64,000 bases of DNA from Terrilactibacillus tamarindi (GTDB lineage: Bacteria > Bacillota > Bacilli > Bacillales > Sporolactobacillaceae), in NCBI RefSeq assembly GCF_009718825.1, contig NZ_WNHB01000015.1:1-64000 (forward strand). The letters are read 5' to 3'. How positions within the stretch are numbered: the stretch's first letter is position 1; every line of letters starts with the position of its first letter. The translations under genes were made by a program, and so were the position numbers. The notes under the pieces are model-generated. The model saw only the letters and a list, made by a program, of their open reading frames with translations, searched no databases and was not told where the DNA came from. Below, piece after piece: positions 27,029 through 36,544 of this stretch.

Positions 27029-27877
27029 TCAACCTTTATAAGTGTCCTGCCATTTTAAAGAATGCTTTTCTATCCATTTAACAAGTGAATCGGTTAACTT
27101 ACCAACAATGGCAAATATAATAATTCCTACAAAAACAATATCTGTGTTACTGAATTGTCTAGCATCTAACATCATATAACCAATCCCTGCCGTAGATCCC
27201 ATCAATTCAGCCACAACTAAAGATAACCAAGCAGCACCTAATGACAAACGTAAGCCCAATAGTATGTTTGGTAATGCTGCAGGTATAATAAGGAGCTTCA
27301 ATTGCTTAAACTTACTAAACTCAAGAACTTGAGATACAGCAAATAATTTTGCATCTACACGGCGAATGCCTAAGAACGTATTTACATACAAAGGAAAAAA
27401 GGCTCCCAAAGCAATTAACAATACTTTCGATTCCTCACCGATGCCAAACCATAAAATAAAAAGTGGGGATATGGCTAAGTGTGGGATTGTACGTAACATT
27501 TGTAGACTTGGATCTAGTAATTTTTCGGATCTTGAGGATAAACCAACAAACGAGCCTAATGCTAGCCCTAATCCACCTCCAATGATGAAACCAAAAACCG
27601 CACGAACTAAACTTATTTTTAAATTTGTAAATAGTACCCCCGATAATATAAGTTCCTTAGCAGCTAGAATAATAGCAAGGGGTGAAGGTAAGACAATTTT
27701 AGTCACCCACCCTAATGAACTTACCGTTTGCCATAAGATCACCACTACAATCGGTAGAATAAGACCTGAGATAAATCTAGTGTTTCTCTTACTCTTCCTT
27801 TTAAAGGATGTCGATACTCGATCTTTAACTAAATCAGGTTGTAGTGGCACACTTGCTACAGCTTCACTTTTTTCCAT
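27029..27877 (-). CDS. ssuC: Sulfonate ABC transporter permease
   Basis: A 282-aa permease of the SsuC/TauC type with about six membrane segments. The EAA-like loop GASLPNILLGLR-type motif appears as IPAALPNILLGLRLSLGAAWLSLVVAELMG, the usual cytoplasmic contact with the ATPase. It forms the channel that takes sulfonates delivered by SsuA. The ATG at 27877 is preferred over the GTG at 27880 because of AGGTGA spacing. It lies 10 bp behind ssuA and 38 bp before ssuD. Confidence 0.93.
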   Translation of the reverse strand: MEKSEAVASVPLQPDLVKDRVSTSFKRKSKRNTRFISGLILPIVVVILWQTVSSLGWVTKIVLPSPLAIILAAKELILSGVLFTNLKISLVRAVFGFIIGGGLGLALGSFVGLSSRSEKLLDPSLQMLRTIPHLAISPLFILWFGIGEESKVLLIALGAFFPLYVNTFLGIRRVDAKLFAVSQVLEFSKFKQLKLLIIPAALPNILLGLRLSLGAAWLSLVVAELMGSTAGIGYMMLDARQFSNTDIVFVGIIIFAIVGKLTDSLVKWIEKHSLKWQDTYKG

Positions 27878-27887
27878 CACGTATCAC

Positions 27888-28874
27888 CTACTCCTTAGTT
27901 TTTAGTGCTTTTTCAATGAATTGATTATCAACAACTTCACTTGTTTTAATCTTTTTATTAATGATTTTTTGATCGTATGAGAAGTCTGCTGTTTTTTGTT
28001 GGGCTTGATTAATGCTGCTTGATATTGGTTTTGTAATGGTTGGATTATTGATTATCGCCGTTTTAACGACTTCTTTATCTAAATGTTTAGCTTGACTGTA
28101 AATAGAGACCGCTTCATCAAAGTGATCTTTTTCCCACTTTAATGCCTCTTCAAAAACTTTCAAAAATTTAACTGTTAGATCTGGATGGTCTTTTGTGAAT
28201 TGTGTTCGAGCTAATAGAAAACTTGGTGCATATGTCCCCAAATGTTCTTCATCGGTCAGCACTCTTGATTTATTTTTAATTGTTTGATACGAAATGAATG
28301 GCTCCCATATTGACCACGCATCTACTTTCTTTGAATTAAAAGCAGATTGGGCTTCATCGGGTTGAAGTTGAATAATTTGAACATCAGAATCTTTGAGCCC
28401 AGCCTTTTGTAGTGCTTTATAAAGTAGGTAATAACCACTGCTCCCTTTGGCTACAGCAATCTTTTTTCCTTTTAGATCATTTAGGGTTTTAATTGCACTA
28501 TTCTTGGGCACAAGGATAGCATCACCTTTTAGCCCTTGTTTTGTATTCGCAATTTCTTTAAAGTCAACACCAGCCGCTTGCGCTGTAATAACGGGTGCAT
28601 TTCCCACACCAGCAAAGTCAAGATGATTAGCTGACATGGCTTCTATTTGTGGTGGACCACTTTGAAATTCAGTCCATTTCACTTTGACACCATCTTTTTT
28701 AAAAGCTTTCTCGAATAAACCTTGTTGTTTCGCCAAAAGAAGTGGCCCCACATCTTGTTGAATTCCAATATTAATCGTTAAATCTTCAGAATTTCCATTG
28801 CTATTGGACTTACCGCATCCCGTTAATGCCAAAATAATTGTCATCATTGAAAGTAATAAAATTATTTTTTTCAC
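27888..28874 (-). CDS. ssuA: Sulfonate ABC transporter substrate-binding lipoprotein
   Basis: A 328-aa lipoprotein of the SsuA/NrtT-like binding family. The N-terminus KKIILLLSMMTIILALTGCGKS is a lipoprotein signal with lipobox ALTGC. The mature part begins with an INIGIQQDVGPLLLAKQQGLFEKAF segment and continues with the family's AVAKGSSGYYLLYKAL block. The GTG start at 28874 has GGGAG 8 nt upstream; the in-frame ATG at 28889 lacks a suitable site. It is the second gene of ssuBACD and catches alkanesulfonates at the outer face of the membrane. Confidence 0.93.
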   Translation of the reverse strand: MKKIILLLSMMTIILALTGCGKSNSNGNSEDLTINIGIQQDVGPLLLAKQQGLFEKAFKKDGVKVKWTEFQSGPPQIEAMSANHLDFAGVGNAPVITAQAAGVDFKEIANTKQGLKGDAILVPKNSAIKTLNDLKGKKIAVAKGSSGYYLLYKALQKAGLKDSDVQIIQLQPDEAQSAFNSKKVDAWSIWEPFISYQTIKNKSRVLTDEEHLGTYAPSFLLARTQFTKDHPDLTVKFLKVFEEALKWEKDHFDEAVSIYSQAKHLDKEVVKTAIINNPTITKPISSSINQAQQKTADFSYDQKIINKKIKTSEVVDNQFIEKALKTKE

Positions 28875-28903
28875 ATTTCTCTCTCCCATTATTTCTAGTC
28901 TCT

Positions 28904-29662
28904 CTACCCTTCAACAGCAGAATATTGATCGAGCTGTTCAAAGTGTTTTAAAACATGATTTCTTACTTCCTGAAAGGTTTGATCTGTCCTCTGTCTTGGA
29001 AATGGTAGTTCAATCGGAATAACATGACCGACTTTACCAGGCTTTGATTTCATGACGACCACTTTTGTTCCCAAATAGACAGATTCATCTACATCATGCG
29101 TAACAAGGATCATCGTTGTTTTTGTTTCTAACCATATATCAATAAGAACATCTTGCAGATGTTGTCTTGTAAAAGCATCTAAAGCTCCAAACGGTTCATC
29201 TAATAACAGTACTTTCGGTTCTCTGAGCAAGGCTCTTGCAATCGCAACACGCTGTGACATCCCGCCTGATAGTTCTTTTGGATAGGCTTTTTCAAAACCA
29301 TTTAAACGTACAATATTGATGAGTTGATTAACTTGCTCGCGTAGTTCAGGTTTTTTTAGAGGGAGATTAGCAGCAATGTTTTGTTCGACCGTTAACCACG
29401 GAAAAAGCCGATGTTCTTGAAAGATAAACCCTTTGTCAATGCTCGGTTTCTTTACTTCATTACTCCCGATGACCACGCTACCTTCATAATCAACATCTAA
29501 TCCCGCTATAATCTTCAATAATGTGCTTTTTCCACATCCACTTGGTCCGATGACAGTAATAAAATCACCGCTATTAAACGTTAAGTGAATATCATCAAGC
29601 ACTTGGACTGACTTTTGATCCTTCATAAATGCTTTTTCCTTTATTTCTACCTTTATCTCCAT
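28904..29662 (-). CDS. ssuB: Sulfonate ABC transporter ATPase
   Basis: A 252-aa ABC ATPase. Walker [13 protein letters not shown] (about residue 39), Q-loop [14 protein letters not shown], signature [15 protein letters not shown], Walker [13 protein letters not shown], and the H-loop [10 protein letters not shown] are intact. The FPWLTVEQN sequence after the Q-loop is typical of nitrate/sulfonate/taurine importers. ATG 29662 lies 7 nt behind GGAGG (29665 also possible). It is the first gene of the ssu operon. The 520 bp upstream hold the promoter region, the bioF stump and no other gene. Confidence 0.94.
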   Translation of the reverse strand: MEIKVEIKEKAFMKDQKSVQVLDDIHLTFNSGDFITVIGPSGCGKSTLLKIIAGLDVDYEGSVVIGSNEVKKPSIDKGFIFQEHRLFPWLTVEQNIAANLPLKKPELREQVNQLINIVRLNGFEKAYPKELSGGMSQRVAIARALLREPKVLLLDEPFGALDAFTRQHLQDVLIDIWLETKTTMILVTHDVDESVYLGTKVVVMKSKPGKVGHVIPIELPFPRQRTDQTFQEVRNHVLKHFEQLDQYSAVEG

Positions 29663-29669
29663 CATTTCG

Positions 29670-30121
29670 CCTCCTCTTTGAGATCCATCGCATAATTATA
29701 ACTAATCCTATAAAAAAACTTTGTTTTAGAGAAAAAAATAAGACACTTTTTTTAAAATCTGGCCAATTTAGAAATGAAACGTATATAATCTTAAATCGAC
29801 AAGACAATGATTTGAAAAGTGACTTGAATAACTAAATAACGATGCACATCCATTACCTCAATACGCTCATACTCCTGAAATTTAGTTGATGTAGTCTCTC
29901 CCTCCTTCTCTGCATGAGTCGTTGTATTTAAATTAAAGTTATTTTAACTCATTATCTCAGCTCTGGCTAATTAAAAATTTTTGGGTTATTGATTAATATT
30001 TTTAAATGAGAAGTTAGATGCTTACTCATGGGGCATCTATGATGACGAAGAAACACATCACTAGGCATGAACTATTTAATTCAGTGGGTCACCCTCCATC
30101 TAAAATATATGTACACAAAAA
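29670..30121. other. Intergenic region between ssuB and the bio operon
   Basis: About 450 bp, AT-rich, with several short palindromic AT stretches (for example AGTTATTTTAACT near 29937). No SAM (S-box) or T-box riboswitch hallmarks were found. It should contain the ssu promoter, but no convincing -35/-10 pair was identified. Confidence 0.4.
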
Positions 30122-30190
30122 TCACTGTGTTAGTAATCCTTTTTCTTCATCTAATCTGAGCTGTTGAAGCATCCAATCATCATAATGCAC
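30122..30190 (-). pseudogene. bioF: Stump of bioF (first 22 codons)
   Basis: Two bases after the bioW stop, a GTG at 30190 with GGGGAG 8 nt upstream opens a 22-codon frame that begins VHYDDWMLQQL and ends EEKGLLTQ before TGA. This resembles the N-terminus of BioF (8-amino-7-oxononanoate synthase), where a D-W-L...L...E-G-L pattern is usual. Nothing BioF-like follows the stop. The simplest reading is that bioF, normally part of this operon, was lost and only its translational start region remains. Similarity is by eye over 22 residues, so this is moderately supported. Confidence 0.5.
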
Positions 30191-30192
30191 AT

Positions 30193-30945
30193 TTAAAACT
30201 CCCCTCGTATAATGACCGGAGTCTGTTCAAGAAAATGAATATAATCTTCTAATCCTGTTGATTTTCGGACATAAAACACCCTGCCTCCGCGTGGGTCACC
30301 AACTCGCTTGAGTGGTGAAATTCGGCTGTATTTACGGCCGCCCACGTATCCTGTCACATATTCTGGATCATCCGACCAACATAATTCCGCTACACTCCCT
30401 GCGAGTGTCACTTTCGTGGCCAGTGCAATGGCTTCACGTATTTTTAATGAATCCTTGCTTTTTGTCCTCATCTGCCATTGATTCCAGAAAGGTTCATCCC
30501 AATCCATATGAGAGACGCGAACGCCACGGTCGCCTCGATGATCTAATCGCTCGCCGCTATCCGCGTCCATGATAATCGCTCCACGAGTTGCCACGTCATT
30601 TTTAATAAAATGAACCCCCGCCTTTGCAGCTGTTTCACTTACACCTTCTTGTATAAGCTGTTGAATTGCCATTTGATGTGCCTTGTTAATCGACTCTGCT
30701 TCTTTACATTCAATTGAAAGAGGAGCAGCATAATGAATGGTTTCAAGAGGTACATGATCAATACGGATATTAATAAAATCTGCCGTCCCTCTACTATGAT
30801 GAAGAGCTCGATCAATCAAGTTTTGAGCAAACTTGTCAAGGTCTTCTTCGGTAACCAATCGTTCACCACCAGAAATATGACGCCCCCCTTCTTCATGAGC
30901 ACCTCCTTGCGCTGCACGCATTCGAACACTATAAATCCCCGTCAT
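30193..30945 (-). CDS. bioW: 6-carboxyhexanoate--CoA ligase (pimeloyl-CoA synthetase)
   Basis: A 250-aa BioW enzyme, which activates pimelate to pimeloyl-CoA with ATP, the first step of biotin synthesis in Bacillus. YSVRMRAAQGGAHEEGGRHISGGERL at the N-terminus matches B. subtilis BioW closely (segments YSVRMRA and GGRHISGGERL). The central GAIIMDADSGERLDHRGDRGVRVSHMD block, with acidic and arginine residues of the active site, and ALATKVTLAGSVAELCWSDDPEY are also present. It lies 15 bp behind bioD. The product would normally pass to BioF, which is only a stump here. Confidence 0.95.
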   Translation of the reverse strand: MTGIYSVRMRAAQGGAHEEGGRHISGGERLVTEEDLDKFAQNLIDRALHHSRGTADFINIRIDHVPLETIHYAAPLSIECKEAESINKAHQMAIQQLIQEGVSETAAKAGVHFIKNDVATRGAIIMDADSGERLDHRGDRGVRVSHMDWDEPFWNQWQMRTKSKDSLKIREAIALATKVTLAGSVAELCWSDDPEYVTGYVGGRKYSRISPLKRVGDPRGGRVFYVRKSTGLEDYIHFLEQTPVIIRGEF

Positions 30946-30960
30946 TTTTTAATCCTTCCT

Positions 30961-32996
<2,036 letters not shown>

Positions 32997-33073
32997 ATTT
33001 CATCCTCCTATGTTCAATAAGTTAATTAACAGCCACAGCAAAACTATTATTTTTGGCTCATTCTTGTAAAACT

Positions 33074-33102
33074 ATGATACATCAAAAAGTTCTTTTTGTT
33101 AA
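33074..33102 (-). promoter_or_regulatory. Promoter of the bio operon
   Basis: On the minus strand -35 TTAACA (33102-33097) and -10 TATCAT (33079-33074) are 17 bp apart. The -35 lies inside one arm of the BirA operator, so BirA binding would block it. Confidence 0.75.
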
Positions 33103-33126
33103 CCGTATTTTATTTTTAGTTAACAA
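33096..33126. promoter_or_regulatory. BirA (biotin repressor) operator
   Basis: TTGTTAACC (33096-33104) and AGTTAACAA (33118-33126) are inverted arms separated by 13 bp, matching the classic BirA operator TTGTTAACC...GGTTAACAA. Confidence 0.92.
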
Positions 33127-33169
33127 AAAGACTATTTTGATAGAATAGGGGATTCAAACGGATAAAAAA

Positions 33170-33733
33170 CTAGGGACACAAATCTTTGCCTGACGGTACC
33201 TGGCACCCTAAAATGAACTTTATATAATTCTCAACTTTTGGCTCAGGAAAAAAAGATAAAATCCGATCAGTAGTAACCATCGACCCTGATTTAGAGCCAA
33301 TATAAAAGCCGTAACTACTCCATGGGTAATCAGATAAGTCAAACACCATCTTTGCTCGAACTGGATTGAGATGGATATATTTATTGACATCCAGCTCATA
33401 ATCGATTGAATCTATTAACTCAGCACCATAACGACTCTCAAATACGTGGCCAGTATAGTCATATTTTTTATTGAAATATTTTGCATATTTAAAATGAAGA
33501 TGTTTAATGATGTGACCTGTTGGATGATCGAGGGTTTCAATTTGAAGATGAATGTGGTTTGTCATAAGGCAATAAGCATGAAGATAAAATGGGATTCGGT
33601 ATTTCGTTTCCTCTAATAGACGCAAGTACTCTTCCCTATCTTCCTCGTCATAAAACAAGGGCATTTTACGAATACCGCGACTAGTAATATGGTACTTAGC
33701 TCCGGGAAACCAAATGCGCTTCTTTCTAGCCAA
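33170..33733 (-). CDS. REP-associated tyrosine transposase (RAYT), copy 1
   Basis: A 187-aa Y1_Tnp (PF01797) protein of the RAYT group, single-strand transposases that are linked to REP palindromes. The N-terminus ARKKRIWFPGAKYHITSRG, the HUH motif in CLMTNHIHLQIE, the region with the catalytic Tyr (KYAKYFNKKYDYTGHVFESRY) and the INPVRAxMV-like YIHLNPVRAKMV block are all present. The start is TTG at 33733, 7 nt behind GGAGG. Its last codons (VPSGKDLCP) are made from REP-like sequence, a direct link to the dispersed elements in this window. It looks intact. Confidence 0.9.
   Translation of the reverse strand: MARKKRIWFPGAKYHITSRGIRKMPLFYDEEDREEYLRLLEETKYRIPFYLHAYCLMTNHIHLQIETLDHPTGHIIKHLHFKYAKYFNKKYDYTGHVFESRYGAELIDSIDYELDVNKYIHLNPVRAKMVFDLSDYPWSSYGFYIGSKSGSMVTTDRILSFFPEPKVENYIKFILGCQVPSGKDLCP
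33181..33207. repeat. REP-like element C (degenerate)
   Basis: tttgcctgacggtacctggcacc is a variant of the GGTGCCTGACACC element (first 20 bases: tttgcctgacggtacctggc). It forms the 3' end of the RAYT gene, as REP sequences flanking their own transposase often do. Confidence 0.6.
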
Positions 33734-33875
33734 TTAAGCACCTCCTTGATTTGGTTTGATAGATCATGAGGGAAATTCAAAAGAAGCTGTCGAAGTATTA
33801 GACTTTAGATAATAATAAATTCTTGAATGAACTAAGAAACTCCTTCAAACTTTTTGAAAAAAATTTGGATTCCCC

Positions 33876-33932
33876 ACTGTCCTTTTGAGGTGGACGGATC
33901 TATTATAGTGTCTTTTTGCGGTGCCTGACCCC
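33876..33932 (+). repeat. REP-like element D
   Basis: A 57-bp unit with the two half-motifs (tgtccttt and tgtctttttgcggtgcctgac), ending GGTGCCTGACCCC (33920-33932), between RAYT copy 1 and the des promoter. Confidence 0.82.
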
Positions 33933-33945
33933 TTAATTTCGCCAC

Positions 33946-33974
33946 TTACAATCCCCATCCCCTTCCTTTATAAT
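33946..33974 (+). promoter_or_regulatory. des promoter
   Basis: -35 TTACAA (33946-33951) and -10 TATAAT (33969-33974) with a 17-bp spacer, 37 bp before the desaturase start. Confidence 0.65.
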
Positions 33975-34010
33975 TTGAATTAACGACACAAACAGGGATG
34001 GGAATTTAAA

Positions 34011-35036
34011 ATGACCTTACAAAATACGAAAACTTTGAGGAAACAAGTAGCTCCATTTGAAAAATCAACGACAAAAGAAAGTATATGGCAGCTCATCAAC
34101 ACAGTCGTGCCATTTATTACATTATGTTACCTTGCCTATATAAGCCTGTCCGTTTCTTATTGGGTAGCATTAGTTCCCATTGTGATAGCTGCAGGATTTT
34201 TGACAAGAATTTTCATTATATTTCATGATTGCACCCATCATTCCTTTTTTAAAAACCGCCGTGCCAATCGAATAGTTGGGACAGCCATGGGTGTTTTAAC
34301 TCTATTCCCATTTAATAAATGGGGGCATGAGCACTCCATTCATCACGCGACAAGTGGGAACTTGGATAAACGTGGCACAGGAGATATTTGGACGCTTACA
34401 GTAGATGAATATTTAGCAGCACCACTTAGACTTCGTTTTGCCTACCGTTTTTACCGTAATCCATTGGTTATGTTCGGACTAGGACCAATTTATGAATTCG
34501 TTCTTAAAAATAGATTTAACCATAAAGGTGCCAAAAAGAAGGAACGTATGAACACTTATTTGACGAATGTTCTTATCGTTGCTTTGATTGGATTGCTCTC
34601 TTCGGTAGTCGGATGGCAGTCATTTCTTCTAGTACAAGGATCTATTTTCTTACTATCAGGTGCATCAGGCATTTGGCTGTTTTATGTACAGCACACTTTT
34701 GAAGATTCTTATTTTGAAGAAAATAAAGATTGGGAATTTGTGAAAGCAGCTGTGGAAGGAAGTTCCTTCTATAAGCTTCCAAAACTTATGCAGTTCTTAA
34801 CTGGAAATATTAGGTTTCACCATATTCACCATTTAAGCCCAAGGGTTCCTAACTATAAACTAGAAGAGGCATACAAAAATATACCTCCATTGCAAAACGT
34901 ACCAACTATTTCCCTTGCTATAAGTTTGAAGTCGCTCCGCTTCCGTCTATGGGATGAGAAAAGCAAGAATTTCGTGGGTTTTAAAGAAGTCAAAGCATTA
35001 GCTAAAAATAGAATTTCCCGTTCAAGTAAAACTTGA
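34011..35036 (+). CDS. des: Acyl-lipid (delta-5-type) fatty acid desaturase
   Basis: A 341-aa membrane-bound desaturase like B. subtilis Des, which puts a double bond into membrane phospholipid acyl chains after cold shock. Three histidine boxes that hold the di-iron centre are present: HDCTHHS (about residue 73), HSIHHA (about 109) and HHIHH (about 275). Four or more hydrophobic segments (about 30-50, 52-70, 180-200 and 205-225) fit the fold. The RBS (GGGAAT) is weak. No desKR two-component genes are near; cold control in this organism would need them elsewhere. Confidence 0.92.
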   Translation: MTLQNTKTLRKQVAPFEKSTTKESIWQLINTVVPFITLCYLAYISLSVSYWVALVPIVIAAGFLTRIFIIFHDCTHHSFFKNRRANRIVGTAMGVLTLFPFNKWGHEHSIHHATSGNLDKRGTGDIWTLTVDEYLAAPLRLRFAYRFYRNPLVMFGLGPIYEFVLKNRFNHKGAKKKERMNTYLTNVLIVALIGLLSSVVGWQSFLLVQGSIFLLSGASGIWLFYVQHTFEDSYFEENKDWEFVKAAVEGSSFYKLPKLMQFLTGNIRFHHIHHLSPRVPNYKLEEAYKNIPPLQNVPTISLAISLKSLRFRLWDEKSKNFVGFKEVKALAKNRISRSSKT

Positions 35037-35267
35037 ACTGTAACTTCACCATCTATGGCTGGCTCTCCTTTATTTATGGGGAGTCTCTGTTTAATAGTAG
35101 ACTCCACATAAGGAGAGAGAACTTAAATGATTCTAGAGCCTGAAGACATAGGTACTACCGCAAGCCCCTAACAGCTGCATCCGGTATACATTGAGTTGCT
35201 GCCGTTTAATATCTTCTTCCCCCCATAAAGATTTTGCACTCTTTTTATAAAATCATAACCACCTTCC

Positions 35268-35316
35268 TGAACTGCACCTCAAAAGTTAGAGTAAAAGTCT
35301 AACTCTGGGGTTCAGT
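35268..35316. mobile_element. IS3-like terminal inverted repeats, relic
   Basis: A left arm TGAACTGCACC...AAGTTAGA and a right arm TCTAACT...GGGGTTCAGT face each other around a 7-bp loop. Such TGAAC...GTTAGA ends resemble the termini of IS3/IS150-group elements; with no transposase between them, this would be a solo remnant or a tiny MITE. The remainder of 35037-35400 shows no gene. Confidence 0.4.
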
Positions 35317-35399
35317 ACATTTTTTCAGTGTCTTTTTTATTTTGCAACACAAGACATACTTGATTATCTTTTTCCTATCCAGAAAAAATCTTAAAAAAA

Positions 35400-35454
35400 T
35401 TTCCCTCCCTCTCACCATTTCCCCCTCCTCCCTGCGACTTATAGTGTGAAGGAG
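35400..35454 (+). promoter_or_regulatory. Conserved leader of cassette copy 2
   Basis: Almost identical to 20778-20830 (pyrimidine-rich block ending gcgacttatagt). Conservation in front of both cassettes suggests a shared promoter. Confidence 0.5.
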
Positions 35455-35463
35455 GTGATAAAC

Positions 35464-35682
35464 ATGGCCACAGCAGATGTACTAAATAGCACTCTAATCC
35501 TTTTGCTTGATGGCGGGATGGATGAAAAAGGAAAACAAATCTATAAAAGAAAAAGCTTCCGAAACATCAAACCTTCCGCTTCCCAGGATGCACTTTATGC
35601 AATCGCACAAGCTCTTGCCCCACTCCAAACGCTCCCCTTAATCGACATCGAGCGTACGGACGTTTCCCAGCTTCACGAGTAA
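35464..35682 (+). CDS. DUF1659 family small protein (copy 2)
   Basis: A 72-aa duplicate of the protein at 20840-21058; the only amino-acid change seen is GGMD for GGLD, while several codons differ silently (for example ctaatccttttg against cttatcctgttg). This shows that selection has kept the protein sequence. The ATG at 35464 follows GAAGGAGG. Function unknown. Confidence 0.85.
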   Translation: MATADVLNSTLILLLDGGMDEKGKQIYKRKSFRNIKPSASQDALYAIAQALAPLQTLPLIDIERTDVSQLHE

Positions 35683-35716
35683 GATTTAATCTCTAAAAAG
35701 AAAGGAGGTGAAACTC

Positions 35717-35932
35717 ATGAAAACACTTCAACTCCAATTTGAAAATACGACAGGCGGCACAGTGAGCCTCACCCTTGATAATCCCGTTGAACCTGTCAAT
35801 CCAGCAGCCATCCAAGCTGCACAAGCTGCCATCATCTCACAAAACGTCTTTACCTCAACAGGTGGTGATTATGTGAAAGTTAAAGGAGCCAAAATTATCG
35901 AACGTAATGTGACAGATATTGCTTTAAGCTAA
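35717..35932 (+). CDS. DUF2922 family small protein (copy 2)
   Basis: A 71-aa duplicate of 21093-21308. Differences from copy 1 are conservative (for example FENTTGGTVSLTL, EPVNPAAIQAAQAAIISQNV). It follows AAAGGAGG and lies 34 bp behind the DUF1659 gene, as in copy 1. Function unknown. Confidence 0.85.
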   Translation: MKTLQLQFENTTGGTVSLTLDNPVEPVNPAAIQAAQAAIISQNVFTSTGGDYVKVKGAKIIERNVTDIALS

Positions 35933-35935
35933 AGA

Positions 35936-35967
35936 TTAAAGAGGGGTTCGCGGTCCCCTCTTTTTTC
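35936..35967 (+). terminator. Attenuator-like hairpin before yvrJ (copy 2)
   Basis: AAAGAGGGG and CCCCTCTTTT pair around ttcgcggt and lead into a run of six T residues. It is a stronger terminator than its counterpart in copy 1. Confidence 0.65.
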
Positions 35968-35991
35968 AATCTATAAGAGGAGGTTAGAATA

Positions 35992-36153
35992 ATGGATCAA
36001 TGGATCGCTATGGCAAAGGATGTCGGTTTCCCCATCATGGTAACCTTATATTTGCTATACCGGATTGAAGGAAAGCTTGATGAACTTAACCGTTCCATCC
36101 AAGAGCTCCCTGCCTCATTAGTCCAGAGATTATCAAAAGATAAAGCATCATAA
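35992..36153 (+). CDS. yvrJ: YvrJ family small membrane protein (copy 2)
   Basis: A 53-aa protein starting MDQWIAMAKDVGFPIM, identical to copy 1 except near the C-terminus (RLSKDKAS against RLPNDKIS). It has one membrane segment and an amphipathic helix. GAGGAGG lies upstream of ATG 35992, and the frame ends TAA at 36151-36153. As in copy 1, it sits behind an attenuator-like hairpin and ahead of a strong terminator. Confidence 0.8.
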   Translation: MDQWIAMAKDVGFPIMVTLYLLYRIEGKLDELNRSIQELPASLVQRLSKDKAS

Positions 36154-36156
36154 ACA

Positions 36157-36199
36157 TAGCCCCACGTTTGAAATCAATTTCATTTCAAACGTGGGGCTA
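36157..36199. terminator. Terminator of cassette copy 2
   Basis: TAGCCCCACGTTTGAAAT (36157-36174) pairs perfectly with 36182-36199. The arms are unrelated to those of copy 1, so the stem has been kept while its sequence changed. Confidence 0.85.
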
Positions 36200-36296
36200 A
36201 AAAAATTTTTCTATTTATTCACCATTTTAGGTTGCTCAATGCGATTTATAGATTGAGAGGAAAACTGATTGATCCTTTATCATGTACAACTATCCA

Positions 36297-36353
36297 AATG
36301 TCTTTCTGAAGTGGACTTATCTAACGAAATGTCTTTTTACGGTGCCTGACACC
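36297..36353 (+). repeat. REP-like element E
   Basis: A 57-bp unit with two half-motifs (atgtctttctgaagtggac and atgtctttttacggtgcctg), ending GGTGCCTGACACC (36341-36353), 98 bp behind the yvrJ terminator stem. Confidence 0.85.
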
Positions 36354-36403
36354 TAAAAACCAAAAAACCATGTCAGATAATTTAACATATTACGATAATT
36401 ATA

Positions 36404-36432
36404 TTGACACATTTAATCGAATAATGTATCTT
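36404..36432 (+). promoter_or_regulatory. Promoter of the ROK/ABC sugar operon
   Basis: -35 TTGACA (36404-36409) and -10 TATCTT (36427-36432) with a 17-bp spacer. Confidence 0.65.
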
Positions 36433-36443
36433 TTTAGATAAAT

Positions 36444-36472
36444 AGTTTGTTTATACTCCGAACAAACAAACT
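36444..36472. promoter_or_regulatory. ROK (XylR-like) operator
   Basis: AGTTTGTTT (36444-36452) and AAACAAACT (36464-36472) are perfect inverted repeats, closely resembling the Bacillus XylR operator (AGTTTGTTT...AACAAACT type). It lies just after the -10, in the position for repression of the downstream ROK gene and operon. Confidence 0.78.
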
Positions 36473-36544
36473 TCTTAAAAATAAGGAGATGATGTATCCT
36501 ATCTATAGATATTCAAGAAAAATGTGAAGGTAGCGTGTTCTGTG

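Noticed and set aside
29670-30120. Possible SAM (S-box) riboswitch ahead of the ssu operon
   Set aside because: Sulfur genes in Bacillales often have one, but none of the conserved S-box segments could be found on the minus strand.
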